Part shown: one piece after another, positions 50,537 to 59,703 of the stretch
Numbering within the stretch: the first letter of the stretch is position 1
How the letters are laid out: the number at the start of each line of letters is the position of its first letter
Assembly (NCBI RefSeq): GCF_023887685.1
Contig: NZ_JAMWMR010000008.1
Coordinates: 157,025-221,024 of the forward strand
Length of the DNA stretch: 64,000 bases
Source: Streptomyces macrolidinus
GTDB lineage: Bacteria > Actinomycetota > Actinomycetes > Streptomycetales > Streptomycetaceae
Direction of reading: 5' to 3'
Made by a program: the position numbers and the translations under genes
The notes under the pieces: model-generated
What the model was told of the DNA's origin: nothing
Seen by the model: only the letters and a program-made list of their open reading frames with translations
The model's database searches: none

Positions 50537-50577
50537 GGGCCCGGCCGCCTTGTGTCCCCGCCCGGGCGGCCGGGCCC
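50537..50577 (+). terminator. Strong GC hairpin between doxX-like and dps-like genes
   Basis: GGGCCCGGCCGCC (50537-50549) and GGCGGCCGGGCCC (50565-50577) form a perfect 13-bp stem around a 15-base loop. No T-run follows. It may end the first transcript or act as an attenuator or processing site within a longer operon. Confidence 0.7.
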
Positions 50578-50608
50578 TCCCACCTCTTTCCCAACCATGG
50601 AGTACTCG

Positions 50609-51214
50609 ATGGAAACCGCGATCACCGCGTCCAGCACCGAACCCACCACACTCCCGCGCAGCGGCGGCCAGCCGCTGCTGCACCAGAAAGGCGCCGAGAC
50701 GCAGGCGTTCGGCACGCTCAAGCAGCTGCCGATCGGCCTCGGCCACGACACCCGCATGTACGCCTGCCAGCGGCTGAACCGTGTCCTCGCCGATACGCAG
50801 ATCCTTTACTCCCTCTACAAGAAGCACCACTGGCTCATGCGGGGGGCGACCTTCTACTCGCTCCACCTCATGCTGGACAAGCACGCGGAGGCCCAACTGG
50901 CCATCGTGGACGCGCTGGCCGAGCGGGTCCAGAGCCTCGGCGGCGTCGCCGTCGGCGATCCGCGCCACGTCGCGGAGCTGACGACCGTTCCCCGACCGCC
51001 GGACGGCGTCGAGGAGGTCCCCGTCATGCTGTCGCGGCTCCTCGACGCGCACGAGCGAATCCTGATCGAAGCGCGGGACGCCGCCGCCAGGCTCTCCGCG
51101 GAGGGCGACGAGGGCAGCACCGACCTGCTCGTCTCCGACGTCATCCGCACCGGTGAGGCGCAGGTGTGGTTCCTGGCCGAGCACCTCGTGGACACCCCTC
51201 TGGTGCGCGGCTGA
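50609..51214 (+). CDS. Dps-like ferritin-family protein
   Basis: About 201 residues. The ferroxidase region reads YSLYKKHHWLMRGATFYSLH then LMLDKHAEAQLAIVDALAER, matching the H-x-W...D...D..AER pattern of Dps, with the usual WN changed to WL. It would bind iron, consume peroxide and perhaps shield DNA. The ATG at 50609 has GGAG six bases upstream; an ATG at 50597 has none. Its stop overlaps the next start (TGATG). Confidence 0.82.
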   Translation: METAITASSTEPTTLPRSGGQPLLHQKGAETQAFGTLKQLPIGLGHDTRMYACQRLNRVLADTQILYSLYKKHHWLMRGATFYSLHLMLDKHAEAQLAIVDALAERVQSLGGVAVGDPRHVAELTTVPRPPDGVEEVPVMLSRLLDAHERILIEARDAAARLSAEGDEGSTDLLVSDVIRTGEAQVWFLAEHLVDTPLVRG

Positions 51215-52641
51215 TGGACGACACGTACGACGTCGTCGTGATCGGCGGCGGGCCCGGTGGCGAGGTCGTCGCCGACCGGACCGTCCGGTCGGGACTGACC
51301 GCCGTCGTCGTAGAGGCCGAGGCGGTCGGCGGCGAGTGCTCCTACCGTGCGTGCGTGCCCAGCAAGGCCCTGCTGCGTCCCGGCGCGGCCCGAGCGGCCG
51401 CGCGGTCGGTCGACGGATCCCGGCAGGCGGTCACGGCGGCACTCGACCCGGCGCACGTCCTGGCCCGCCGTGACCGTTTCACCGGTCGCGGTGACGACAC
51501 CGGCCAGGCCGACTGGCTGGACGGCGCCGGCATAGCTCTCGTACGGGGGCATGGACGGCTCGCCGGAGAGCGCTGGGTGGAAGTGACCGGGGCCGACGGC
51601 ACGGTCCGCACCCTGCGGGCCCGGCGCGCGGTCGTGCTCAGCACCGGCACGGAACCCGTGCTGCCGCCGGTCGTAGGGCTCGACCGGATCGGTGTGTGGA
51701 CCAGCCGGCAGGCCACCACGGCCGAGGCGGTGCCCGAGCGGCTCGTCGTCATCGGTGGGGGAGTGGTGGCCTGCGAGATGGCCACCGCGTGGCGCTCGCT
51801 CGGTTCCTCCGTCACCCTCCTCGTCCGCGACCAGGCCCTGCTGACCGGCTGGGAGCCGTGTGCCGGGGAAGAGGTCGCTCGGGGGCTGACCGGTCTGGGC
51901 GTCACGATCCGCTTCGGGGTCTCGGCCACCAGGGTCGCCCGTGATGAGAACACCCGTACCGTGACCCTGGACACCGACGACGGCGCCACCCTCGTCTGCG
52001 ACGAGGTTCTTGTCGCCGTCGGCCGGAGCCCGCGCACCGCGGACCTCGGCCTGGAGTCCGTCGGGCTGCCGGCCGGTGATTGGCTCCCGGTCGACGACAC
52101 CTGCCGTGTCACCGCGCTCGACGGCGACTGGCTCTACGCCGTCGGCGACGTGAACCACCGTGCGCCGCTGACCCACATGGCCAAGTACCAGGCCCGCGCC
52201 TGCGCCGCGGCGATCGCCGAGCGAGCCGCGGGTCGCCCGGCCGTCACCGGCGGCGGGCAGGCGTGGAGCGCGGAGGCTGACCACGTCGCCGTTCCGCAGG
52301 CCGTCTTCACCCTTCCAGAGGTCGCGAGCGTCGGCCGCACGGAACGCGCGGCACGCGATGCGGGTCTCGCGGTACGCACGGTGGAGTACCTCATCGACGA
52401 CGTCGCCGGGGCCGCGCTCCACGCGGACGACTACCGCGGCCACGCAAAGCTCGTCGTCGACGAGACCCGAGGAGTCGTCGTCGGCTGCACGCTCACCGGG
52501 CCCATGGCGACCGAACTCATCCACACGGCCACCGTCGCCATCGTGGGCGAGGTCCCGCTCGAGCGTCTGCGGCACGCCGTGCCCGCCTTCCCGACCGTGA
52601 GCGAGGTCTGGCTGCGGCTTCTGGAGGCGTACGGCCTCTGA
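51214..52641 (+). CDS. Flavin disulfide reductase (LPD/MerA-like) lacking the catalytic His
   Basis: A 475-residue pyridine-nucleotide disulfide oxidoreductase. FAD loop GGGPGG spans 11-16. The redox pair C42-SYRA-C47 sits in GGECSYRACVPSK. The NAD loop is VVIGGGVVACEMATAW, the second FAD motif LYAVGDVNH. The C-terminal dimerisation end reads AVPAFPTVSEVW, where lipoamide dehydrogenases have HPT: the histidine is Phe here. It may be an oxidase or act on a different acceptor. TGATG overlap with the dps-like gene. Confidence 0.87.
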   Translation: MDDTYDVVVIGGGPGGEVVADRTVRSGLTAVVVEAEAVGGECSYRACVPSKALLRPGAARAAARSVDGSRQAVTAALDPAHVLARRDRFTGRGDDTGQADWLDGAGIALVRGHGRLAGERWVEVTGADGTVRTLRARRAVVLSTGTEPVLPPVVGLDRIGVWTSRQATTAEAVPERLVVIGGGVVACEMATAWRSLGSSVTLLVRDQALLTGWEPCAGEEVARGLTGLGVTIRFGVSATRVARDENTRTVTLDTDDGATLVCDEVLVAVGRSPRTADLGLESVGLPAGDWLPVDDTCRVTALDGDWLYAVGDVNHRAPLTHMAKYQARACAAAIAERAAGRPAVTGGGQAWSAEADHVAVPQAVFTLPEVASVGRTERAARDAGLAVRTVEYLIDDVAGAALHADDYRGHAKLVVDETRGVVVGCTLTGPMATELIHTATVAIVGEVPLERLRHAVPAFPTVSEVWLRLLEAYGL

Positions 52642-52665
52642 GACGAGGCCCCTGCGTCCACCCGT

Positions 52666-52683
52666 CACGCCGAGATCGGCGTG
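52666..52683. promoter_or_regulatory. 18-bp palindrome before esterase gene
   Basis: CACGCCGA and TCGGCGTG are perfect 8-bp arms around GA. It lies 25 bp after the flavoprotein stop and 144 bp before the next gene. It may be an operator for a second transcription unit in this run. Confidence 0.45.
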
Positions 52684-52826
52684 CCAGCTCGCACATCACC
52701 GAAGCGCACGCCGTGGCCGTCTCCCGCCCGGCCGTGGTCACCGACGTGATCCTCGATGCCGCGCTTACGACCTGCTGAGCACCCGCTCCGCCCATACCTC
52801 GTACATCCTCCGAAGGAGAACCCCTC

Positions 52827-53780
52827 ATGAAAAAACCGCCGATCCTCGAACCCGCCGCCCAGGCCTTCGCCGACGCCACCGCGCAGCCGCCATTCCTCTA
52901 CCAGATCCCCGTGGCCGACGGCCGTAAGGCCGTGGATGACGTCCAGAGCGGTGAAGGTGTCCCCCTGCCCGACGTCGACGAGGACTGGGTCACCGTCCAC
53001 GGCGGTCCGACCGGCGACGTCCGCGCCCGGATCGTGCGCCCGCGGGGAGCCGCCGGCCCCCTCCCCGTCATCCTCTACATCCATGGCGCGGGCTGGGTCT
53101 TCGGCAACGCCCACACCCACGACCGGCTCGTCCGCGAACTCGCCGTCGGTACCGGGGCGGCCGTGGTCTTCCCCGAGTACGACCTGTCGCCCGAGGCCCG
53201 CTACCCCGTCGCCATCGAGCAGAACTACAGCGTCGCCCGGTGGATCGCCCGTGAGGGACACCACAAGGGCCTCGACGGCGCACGGATCGCCGTCGCGGGC
53301 GACTCCGTCGGCGGCAACATGACCGCGGCCCTCACCCTCATGGCCAAGCAGCGCGGCGAGGTCCACGTCACCCACCAGGTCCTCTTCTACCCGGTCACCG
53401 ACGCGAGCTTCGACACCGACTCGTACCACCAGTTCGCCGAGGGTTACTTCCTGCGCCGCGATGCCATGAAGTGGTTCTGGGACCAGTACACGACCGAAGA
53501 GGCCGAGCGCGCCCAGATCACCGCCTCGCCGCTGCGCGCCACCACCGAGCAGCTCGCCGGCCTGCCGCCCGCCCTGGTCATCACCGCCGAGGCCGATGTC
53601 CTGCGCGACGAGGGCGAGGCGTACGCGGGGAAGCTCCGCGCCGCCGGCGTCCCCGTGACCGCCCTTCGCGTCCAGGGGGCGATCCACGACTTCGTCATGC
53701 TGAACGCACTGCGCGAGACGCAGGCCGCGGAACTTGCCATCGGAGTCGCCACCGCCACCCTGCGCAAGGCCCTCGCATGA
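52827..53780 (+). CDS. Alpha/beta hydrolase of the HSL family
   Basis: A 317-residue carboxylesterase. Oxyanion motif HGAGWVF, nucleophile in GDSVGGN, catalytic aspartate in ITAEADVLRDEGEAYAGKLR, histidine in IHDFVML. It is paralogous to the esterase at 46339. The ATG at 52827 has AAGGAG upstream. The stop overlaps the amidohydrolase start (ATGA), so esterase and amidohydrolase probably act on one pathway. Confidence 0.9.
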   Translation: MKKPPILEPAAQAFADATAQPPFLYQIPVADGRKAVDDVQSGEGVPLPDVDEDWVTVHGGPTGDVRARIVRPRGAAGPLPVILYIHGAGWVFGNAHTHDRLVRELAVGTGAAVVFPEYDLSPEARYPVAIEQNYSVARWIAREGHHKGLDGARIAVAGDSVGGNMTAALTLMAKQRGEVHVTHQVLFYPVTDASFDTDSYHQFAEGYFLRRDAMKWFWDQYTTEEAERAQITASPLRATTEQLAGLPPALVITAEADVLRDEGEAYAGKLRAAGVPVTALRVQGAIHDFVMLNALRETQAAELAIGVATATLRKALA

Positions 53781-55663
53781 CCGGGGCCTCGACGAGCATG
53801 CCGGTAGCGGGCCTCGTTCCCGCCCCGCGGCGGGAACTTGCCCAGGCCGACCTCCTCGTCCGTAACGCGAAGGTGTTCACCGGTGACGCCGGTCGTCCCG
53901 AGGCTCGTGCCGTCGCGATCCGTGACGGGCGGGTGGCGGCCCTCGGAGACGACCACGGCCTCGCTCACCTCGTCGGGCCGGGGACCAGGGTCGTCGACGC
54001 TCTCGGCCGCAGGGTGATCCCCGGCCTGAACGACTCCCACCTGCACGTCATCCGGGGCGGCCTGAACTACGTCCTGGAGCTGCGTTGGGACGGCGTGCGC
54101 AGCCTCCGCCACGCCCTGGCCATGCTGCGCGAGCAGGCCGGCCGCACCCCCAAGGGGCAGTGGATCCGGGTCGTCGGCGGCTGGACCGCCGAACAGTTCG
54201 CCGAGCGCAGGATGCCGACCATCGCCGAGTTGAACGCCGCCGCTCCCGACACCCCGGTCTTCGTCCTGCATCTGTACCAGTCGGCCTTGATGAACCGGGC
54301 CGCGGTGAGGGCCGCCGGATTCACTCGCGAGACCCCCGATCCCCGTGGCGGACAGATCGTGCGGGGCAGGGACGGCGAACCGAACGGGGTTCTCCTCGCG
54401 GCGCCGAGCGCTCTCGTCCTGTACTCGACCCTGGCCAAGGCACCCGCCCTCGACGAGGCCGACAAACGGTTGTCGACGCGACACTTCCTGCGCGAGCTGA
54501 ACCGCTTCGGCCTGACGTCCGCGGTCGACGCCGCAGGCGGGTTCCAGAACTTCCCCGACAACTACGGCACGGTCGTCGATCTCGCCAAGTCGGGGGAGCT
54601 GTCCCTCCGGATCGCCTACCACCTCTTCCCGCAGACGGCCGGACAGGAGCTCGCCGACCTGAAGCGCTGGACCGAGATGGTCAAGCCCGGGGACGGGGAC
54701 GAGTGGCTCCGGCTGAACGGCGCGGGCGAGAATCTGACCTGGGCCGCCGCCGACTTCGAGAACTTCTCCGAGCCCCGTCCCGAGCTCGCAGCAGGGTACG
54801 AGGTCGAGTTCGAGAACGCCGTCCGGCTTCTGTTGGAGAACGGCTGGGGCTTCAGGCTCCACGCGACCTACGACGAGACGATCCGCCGCGACCTGGCCGT
54901 CTTCGAGAAACTCGCGACGGAGGGACTGTTCCCCGGCGGCAACCGCTGGCTCTTCGACCACGCGGAGACCGTCTCGGCCGACAGCCTCGACCGGATCGCG
55001 GCCCTCGGCGGCGCCCTGTCCGTCCAGAACCGCATGTCCTTCCAGGGCACCGCGTTCCGCGACCGCTACGGTGCCGAGGCCGCCGCCCACACCCCACCGG
55101 TCCGCGCCATGCTCGACCGAGGTCTGACCGTTGCCGCCGGAACCGACGCCACCCGCGTCTCCTCGTACAACCCGTGGGTCGCGCTCCACTGGCTGGTGAC
55201 CGGGCGCACCGTCGGCGGCACCGCGCTCTACCCGGCCGGGAACCTGATCAGCAGGGAGAGCGCCCTCGGCCTCTACACCCGCGGCGGAGCGCTGCTCACC
55301 GGCGAGCAGGACGTCAAGGGAACCCTGCGAGAGGGCTGTTACGGCGACCTCGCGATCCTGTCCGACGATTACCTCACCGTGCCCGACGCCGCCATTCCCG
55401 ACATCGAGTCCGTACTCACCGTCGTCGGCGGTCGCATCGTCTACGCGAGCGCGGAGTACGAGGGACTCGACGAGGCCGTACCACCGGTCAGGCCGGAGTG
55501 GAGTCCGGTGGCCCACTTCGGCGGCTACCAGGGGGGTGCCCGCCAGGCGTCGCTCGTGGCCGAGGCCGTCGCCGAGTCCGAGCAGCACCGCCGGTGGCGC
55601 GTCGCACGGGGCTCCGCCCCCGAGACACCGACGCCGTTCCTCGACCCCTGCTTCGAGCACTGA
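53777..55663 (+). CDS. YtcJ-like amidohydrolase
   Basis: A 628-residue metal-dependent amidohydrolase. DLLVRNAKVFTGD starts the family fold; the metal-binding GLNDSHLHVI gives H-x-H. FRLHATYDETI, WLFDHAETV and AGTDATRVSSYNPW contribute later ligands, and LREGCYGDLAILSDDYLTV closes the small domain. YtcJ-type enzymes act on amides, formamides or N-acyl compounds. Coupled by ATGA to the esterase; 16 bp before the membrane protein. Confidence 0.9.
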   Translation: MTGASTSMPVAGLVPAPRRELAQADLLVRNAKVFTGDAGRPEARAVAIRDGRVAALGDDHGLAHLVGPGTRVVDALGRRVIPGLNDSHLHVIRGGLNYVLELRWDGVRSLRHALAMLREQAGRTPKGQWIRVVGGWTAEQFAERRMPTIAELNAAAPDTPVFVLHLYQSALMNRAAVRAAGFTRETPDPRGGQIVRGRDGEPNGVLLAAPSALVLYSTLAKAPALDEADKRLSTRHFLRELNRFGLTSAVDAAGGFQNFPDNYGTVVDLAKSGELSLRIAYHLFPQTAGQELADLKRWTEMVKPGDGDEWLRLNGAGENLTWAAADFENFSEPRPELAAGYEVEFENAVRLLLENGWGFRLHATYDETIRRDLAVFEKLATEGLFPGGNRWLFDHAETVSADSLDRIAALGGALSVQNRMSFQGTAFRDRYGAEAAAHTPPVRAMLDRGLTVAAGTDATRVSSYNPWVALHWLVTGRTVGGTALYPAGNLISRESALGLYTRGGALLTGEQDVKGTLREGCYGDLAILSDDYLTVPDAAIPDIESVLTVVGGRIVYASAEYEGLDEAVPPVRPEWSPVAHFGGYQGGARQASLVAEAVAESEQHRRWRVARGSAPETPTPFLDPCFEH

Positions 55664-55679
55664 AAGAGAGATCCCCACG

Positions 55680-56429
55680 ATGAGTACTGACTCCGCCTCC
55701 GCCGGTGACGCCGAAGACGCTCCGGACAGCCGCCGGGACGCCGGGCCCGCCGGGCCGGGGCGCCGCTTCGAGCCGGACCTTCGGTCGATGACCCGGATCA
55801 ACCTGCGCCCCATCGCCTCACCGATGCCGCTGGGCTTCTTCACGGTGGCGATCGCCTCCGTGATGACGGGATGCATACAGCTCGGGCTCTTCGAGGAAGC
55901 GGCTCGTGGCGCCGTCGCCCTGTGCGTACTGCCCGCCTTCGCCCTGCAATTCCTCGTGAGCATCCTGGCCTTCGGCGCCCGTGACGTGATCGCGGCGACG
56001 CTCATGGGCATCTTCGCCGGCAGCTGGCTGGCCTACGCACTCGTCATGTTCAGCGGCGCGGCCGACGGCCTGCGCGTGCTGGGCGTCTTCAATCTGGCGC
56101 TTCTCTGCTTCGGGGCGCTGATGACCGCTGTGACGGGGCCCAAGCGCGCGCTGTGGCTCGTCCTGGCGGTCTCCCTGCCCCGCTGGGCCGCCACCGGTCT
56201 GTCGGGTCTCACCGGCGCCGAATGGCTCACGCGCACTTCCGGGGTCCTCGGCCTCCTGGTGGCGCTCGTCGCGATGTACGCGGCGTTCGCCCTGATGTTG
56301 GAGGACATGCGCAGCGAGGAGGTTCTGCCCATCGGCCGCAGTGGCCCCGCCCACGCGGCAGTGGAGGGCGACCTCGCGGTCCAGCTCCGGAACCTGGAAC
56401 GCCAGGCGGGCGTGCGCCGCACGCTCTGA
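55680..56429 (+). CDS. Six-helix membrane protein (acetate-uptake/YaaH-like)
   Basis: A 249-residue protein. A polar, disordered N-terminus (~40 residues) precedes six hydrophobic helices, the first two being MPLGFFTVAIASVMTGCIQL and LCVLPAFALQFLVSILAFGA. The NLRPIASPMPLGFF start resembles GPR1/FUN34/YaaH organic-acid transporters. If so, it may import or export the acid released by the neighbouring esterase or amidohydrolase. GAGAG precedes the ATG at 55680. Confidence 0.72.
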   Translation: MSTDSASAGDAEDAPDSRRDAGPAGPGRRFEPDLRSMTRINLRPIASPMPLGFFTVAIASVMTGCIQLGLFEEAARGAVALCVLPAFALQFLVSILAFGARDVIAATLMGIFAGSWLAYALVMFSGAADGLRVLGVFNLALLCFGALMTAVTGPKRALWLVLAVSLPRWAATGLSGLTGAEWLTRTSGVLGLLVALVAMYAAFALMLEDMRSEEVLPIGRSGPAHAAVEGDLAVQLRNLERQAGVRRTL

Positions 56430-56506
56430 ACACCTGCCGACCCGCGCAGACCCGACCCACGCACACCTACCGACCCCGCGAACACCACGTCCGCACAGGA
56501 GCACCC

Positions 56507-56821
56507 ATGGAACCGCAGGTGGTGAACCGACCCGAGAGGTCTCGGTACGAGGTCCTCGCCGGTGACGACGGCACCGAGACCGCGGGCTTCGCCGAGTACT
56601 TCCTCTCCGAGGGCGAGATCGCCTTCATCCACACCGAGACCGATCCCCGGTTCGCCGGCCGGGGCCTGGGCGGACTGCTCGCCCAGAGCGCCCTCGACGA
56701 CGCCCGCGCACGCGGGCTGCACGTCCTGCCGTACTGCCCCTTCATCCGGGGGTGGATCCGCAAGCACCCCGAGTACGCCGACCTGGTGCTCGAGACGCAT
56801 CGCCCACGCTTCGGCCTGTGA
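56507..56821 (+). CDS. Small GNAT N-acetyltransferase (YjdJ-like)
   Basis: A 104-residue GNAT-type protein: SRYEVLAGDDGTETAGFAEY, then HTETDPRFAGRGLGGLLAQS and LHVLPYCPFIRGWIRKHPEY. The last stretch is diagnostic of the short YjdJ/GTLF subfamily. ATG 56507 has AGGAG six bases upstream. Likely co-transcribed with its neighbours. Substrate unknown. Confidence 0.86.
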   Translation: MEPQVVNRPERSRYEVLAGDDGTETAGFAEYFLSEGEIAFIHTETDPRFAGRGLGGLLAQSALDDARARGLHVLPYCPFIRGWIRKHPEYADLVLETHRPRFGL

Positions 56822-56872
56822 ACAGGAGGCTTCCGCCTTCCACGTCCCCACCCACGCCCCGAGGAGCCCCCC

Positions 56873-57598
56873 ATGTCCCGACACGCCCGCCCCACCGTCG
56901 TGCTGGTCCACGGCGCCTTCGCCGACGCCTCCAGTTACGCCCGTGTCATCCCCGAACTGACCGCCGCCGGCCTGGAGGTGGTGGCTCCGGCGGTGCCCAA
57001 CCGCGGCCTCGTCGACGACGCCGCGTACATCGCCTCGGTCGTACGTGCCGTCGACCGCCCCGTGATCCTCGTGGGGCACTCCTACGGCGGCGCCGTCATC
57101 ACCCTCGCCGGCACGGAGGACAATGTCCGTGCGCTGGTCTACCTGGCCGGATACGCCTTGGAGGAGGGCGAGAGCCTGGGCGAGCTGCAAGGGCGCTTCC
57201 CCGACTCCGACCTCGCCGACGCGCTCGTCTACACGCCGTTCCCCGTGGCCGGCTCCGCCGAGACCGGCACCGACGTGTCGGTGGAGGCCGGAAAGTTCCC
57301 CGCCCTGTTCGCCGCGGACGTCGCCCCCGAGCTCGCCGCCGTACTCGCCGTCTCCCAACGGCCCCTGGCCGCAGGGGCCTTCACGGAGGCGGCGCCCGTC
57401 GCGGCGTGGAAGAGCAAGCCCTCGTGGGGCCTGGTCGCCGCCTCCGACCGGACCATCAACCCCGATGTGGAGCGCTACGGCTACGAGCGCGCCGGTATGA
57501 CCACCGTTGAGGTCGACTCCTCGCACCTGGTCATGCTCTCCCAGCCCAAGGCCGTGGCCGAACTGATCCAGGACGCGGTCCGGTCCACCGCCCACTGA
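56873..57598 (+). CDS. Alpha/beta-fold hydrolase
   Basis: A 241-residue esterase. VLVHGAFADASSYARVIPEL carries the oxyanion region, GHSYGGAV the nucleophile, SDRTINPDVERYGYERAG the acidic residue region, and DSSHLVMLSQPKAVAELI the catalytic histidine. It resembles small plant-type methylesterase-like and EstC-type enzymes. ATG 56873 has AGGAG upstream. It is the last gene before a strong terminator. Confidence 0.88.
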   Translation: MSRHARPTVVLVHGAFADASSYARVIPELTAAGLEVVAPAVPNRGLVDDAAYIASVVRAVDRPVILVGHSYGGAVITLAGTEDNVRALVYLAGYALEEGESLGELQGRFPDSDLADALVYTPFPVAGSAETGTDVSVEAGKFPALFAADVAPELAAVLAVSQRPLAAGAFTEAAPVAAWKSKPSWGLVAASDRTINPDVERYGYERAGMTTVEVDSSHLVMLSQPKAVAELIQDAVRSTAH

Positions 57599-57619
57599 CC
57601 GGCAGCCCTACTTGGGGAC

Positions 57620-57657
57620 CCGTGCCGAGCCCGCCCTTCGGAGTGGGCTCGGCACGG
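57620..57657 (+). terminator. Terminator at end of the 49-57 kb operon
   Basis: CCGTGCCGAGCCC (57620-57632) and GGGCTCGGCACGG (57645-57657) form a perfect 13-bp stem with a 12-base loop, 21 bp after the hydrolase stop. Confidence 0.85.
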
Positions 57658-57789
57658 CTGTTGGTGCCGCTGGCCTGCGGCTTTGCCCGGACAGGCACAC
57701 CGTATTCTTTCCTCGAGAGGGGAGGAAAGGGGAGTTGTGTTCGGGGGAAAAGTCGTTCGGGGCCGTTCTGCGTGGTCTGCGGCAGCAAG

Positions 57790-58347
57790 GCCGTTGCCGG
57801 CCAACCGGTTCGCGACGGCCGGCGGGTAGCCGTCGGTCAAGGAGGAGGCCAGGGTGGCCAGGAACGGGAGCAGCATCGCGCCGAAGCCGTCCCCGGTGCC
57901 GACGGCGTTGCCTGTGACCTGCCGGATGTCGCTGTCCGGCACGCCCAGCATGCGGCGCGGAAGTTGGAAGACGTGCGTGGCGAATCGCTGCGGATAGGCG
58001 AAGGAGTACGGCCGGGTCGTGTCGTACACCACCAGGTCACCCTCGCCCACCTCGGCCCGCCGGCCGTCCTGGACGAAGGTGGCCGTGCCGGATATCTGGA
58101 CACCGACCGCCACCAGCGCCTTGGACGACCTGGCGATCAGCGCCGGCATGCGGCTGACCCGCTCCGCGTCGGCCTCCATGGTGGAGACTTGGAGATATCC
58201 GAGGCGGTCGGTGGCGATCCGGCCGTCGAACGGCCCGTCGCCCCGAGGGGCGACCGTCATCGGCACCAGCGTCCTGCTCGCCGCATCGTTCCAGTACGCG
58301 ACCTTGTCCCGGTCCGGCACGGAGGCGGTCGTCAACACCAAGCTCAC
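57790..58347 (-). pseudogene. AraC-family regulator truncated to its sensing domain
   Basis: From GTG 58347, with GGAGAG upstream, the frame reads MSLVLTTASVPDRDKVAYWN and continues as a good AraC-binding-like domain (VGVQISGTATFVQDGRRAEV, LVVYDTTRPYSFAYPQRF, LTDGYPPAVANRLAG). At about 57790 the similarity stops and low-complexity sequence follows, running on to a stop at 57481 inside the neighbouring gene. The AraC DNA-binding domain is missing. It is divergent from the gene at 58776, which it presumably once controlled. Confidence 0.75.
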
Positions 58348-59612
<1,265 letters not shown>

Positions 59613-59703
59613 CGCCACACCGCCGAGCCGTTGGGTGCCGGAATCCCGGCCCCAACGGCCTCGACCGCAGGAATTCACGCACGCTCAGGAGAGCAGACAC
59701 CCC

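Noticed and set aside
53444..56011. An 855-residue minus-strand frame
   Set aside because: Antisense to the amidohydrolase and its neighbours; no motif, repetitive composition.
57481..57789. C-terminal extension of the truncated AraC frame
   Set aside because: It reads through the terminator hairpin and into the antisense of the hydrolase gene. The residues are low complexity and not part of an AraC domain.
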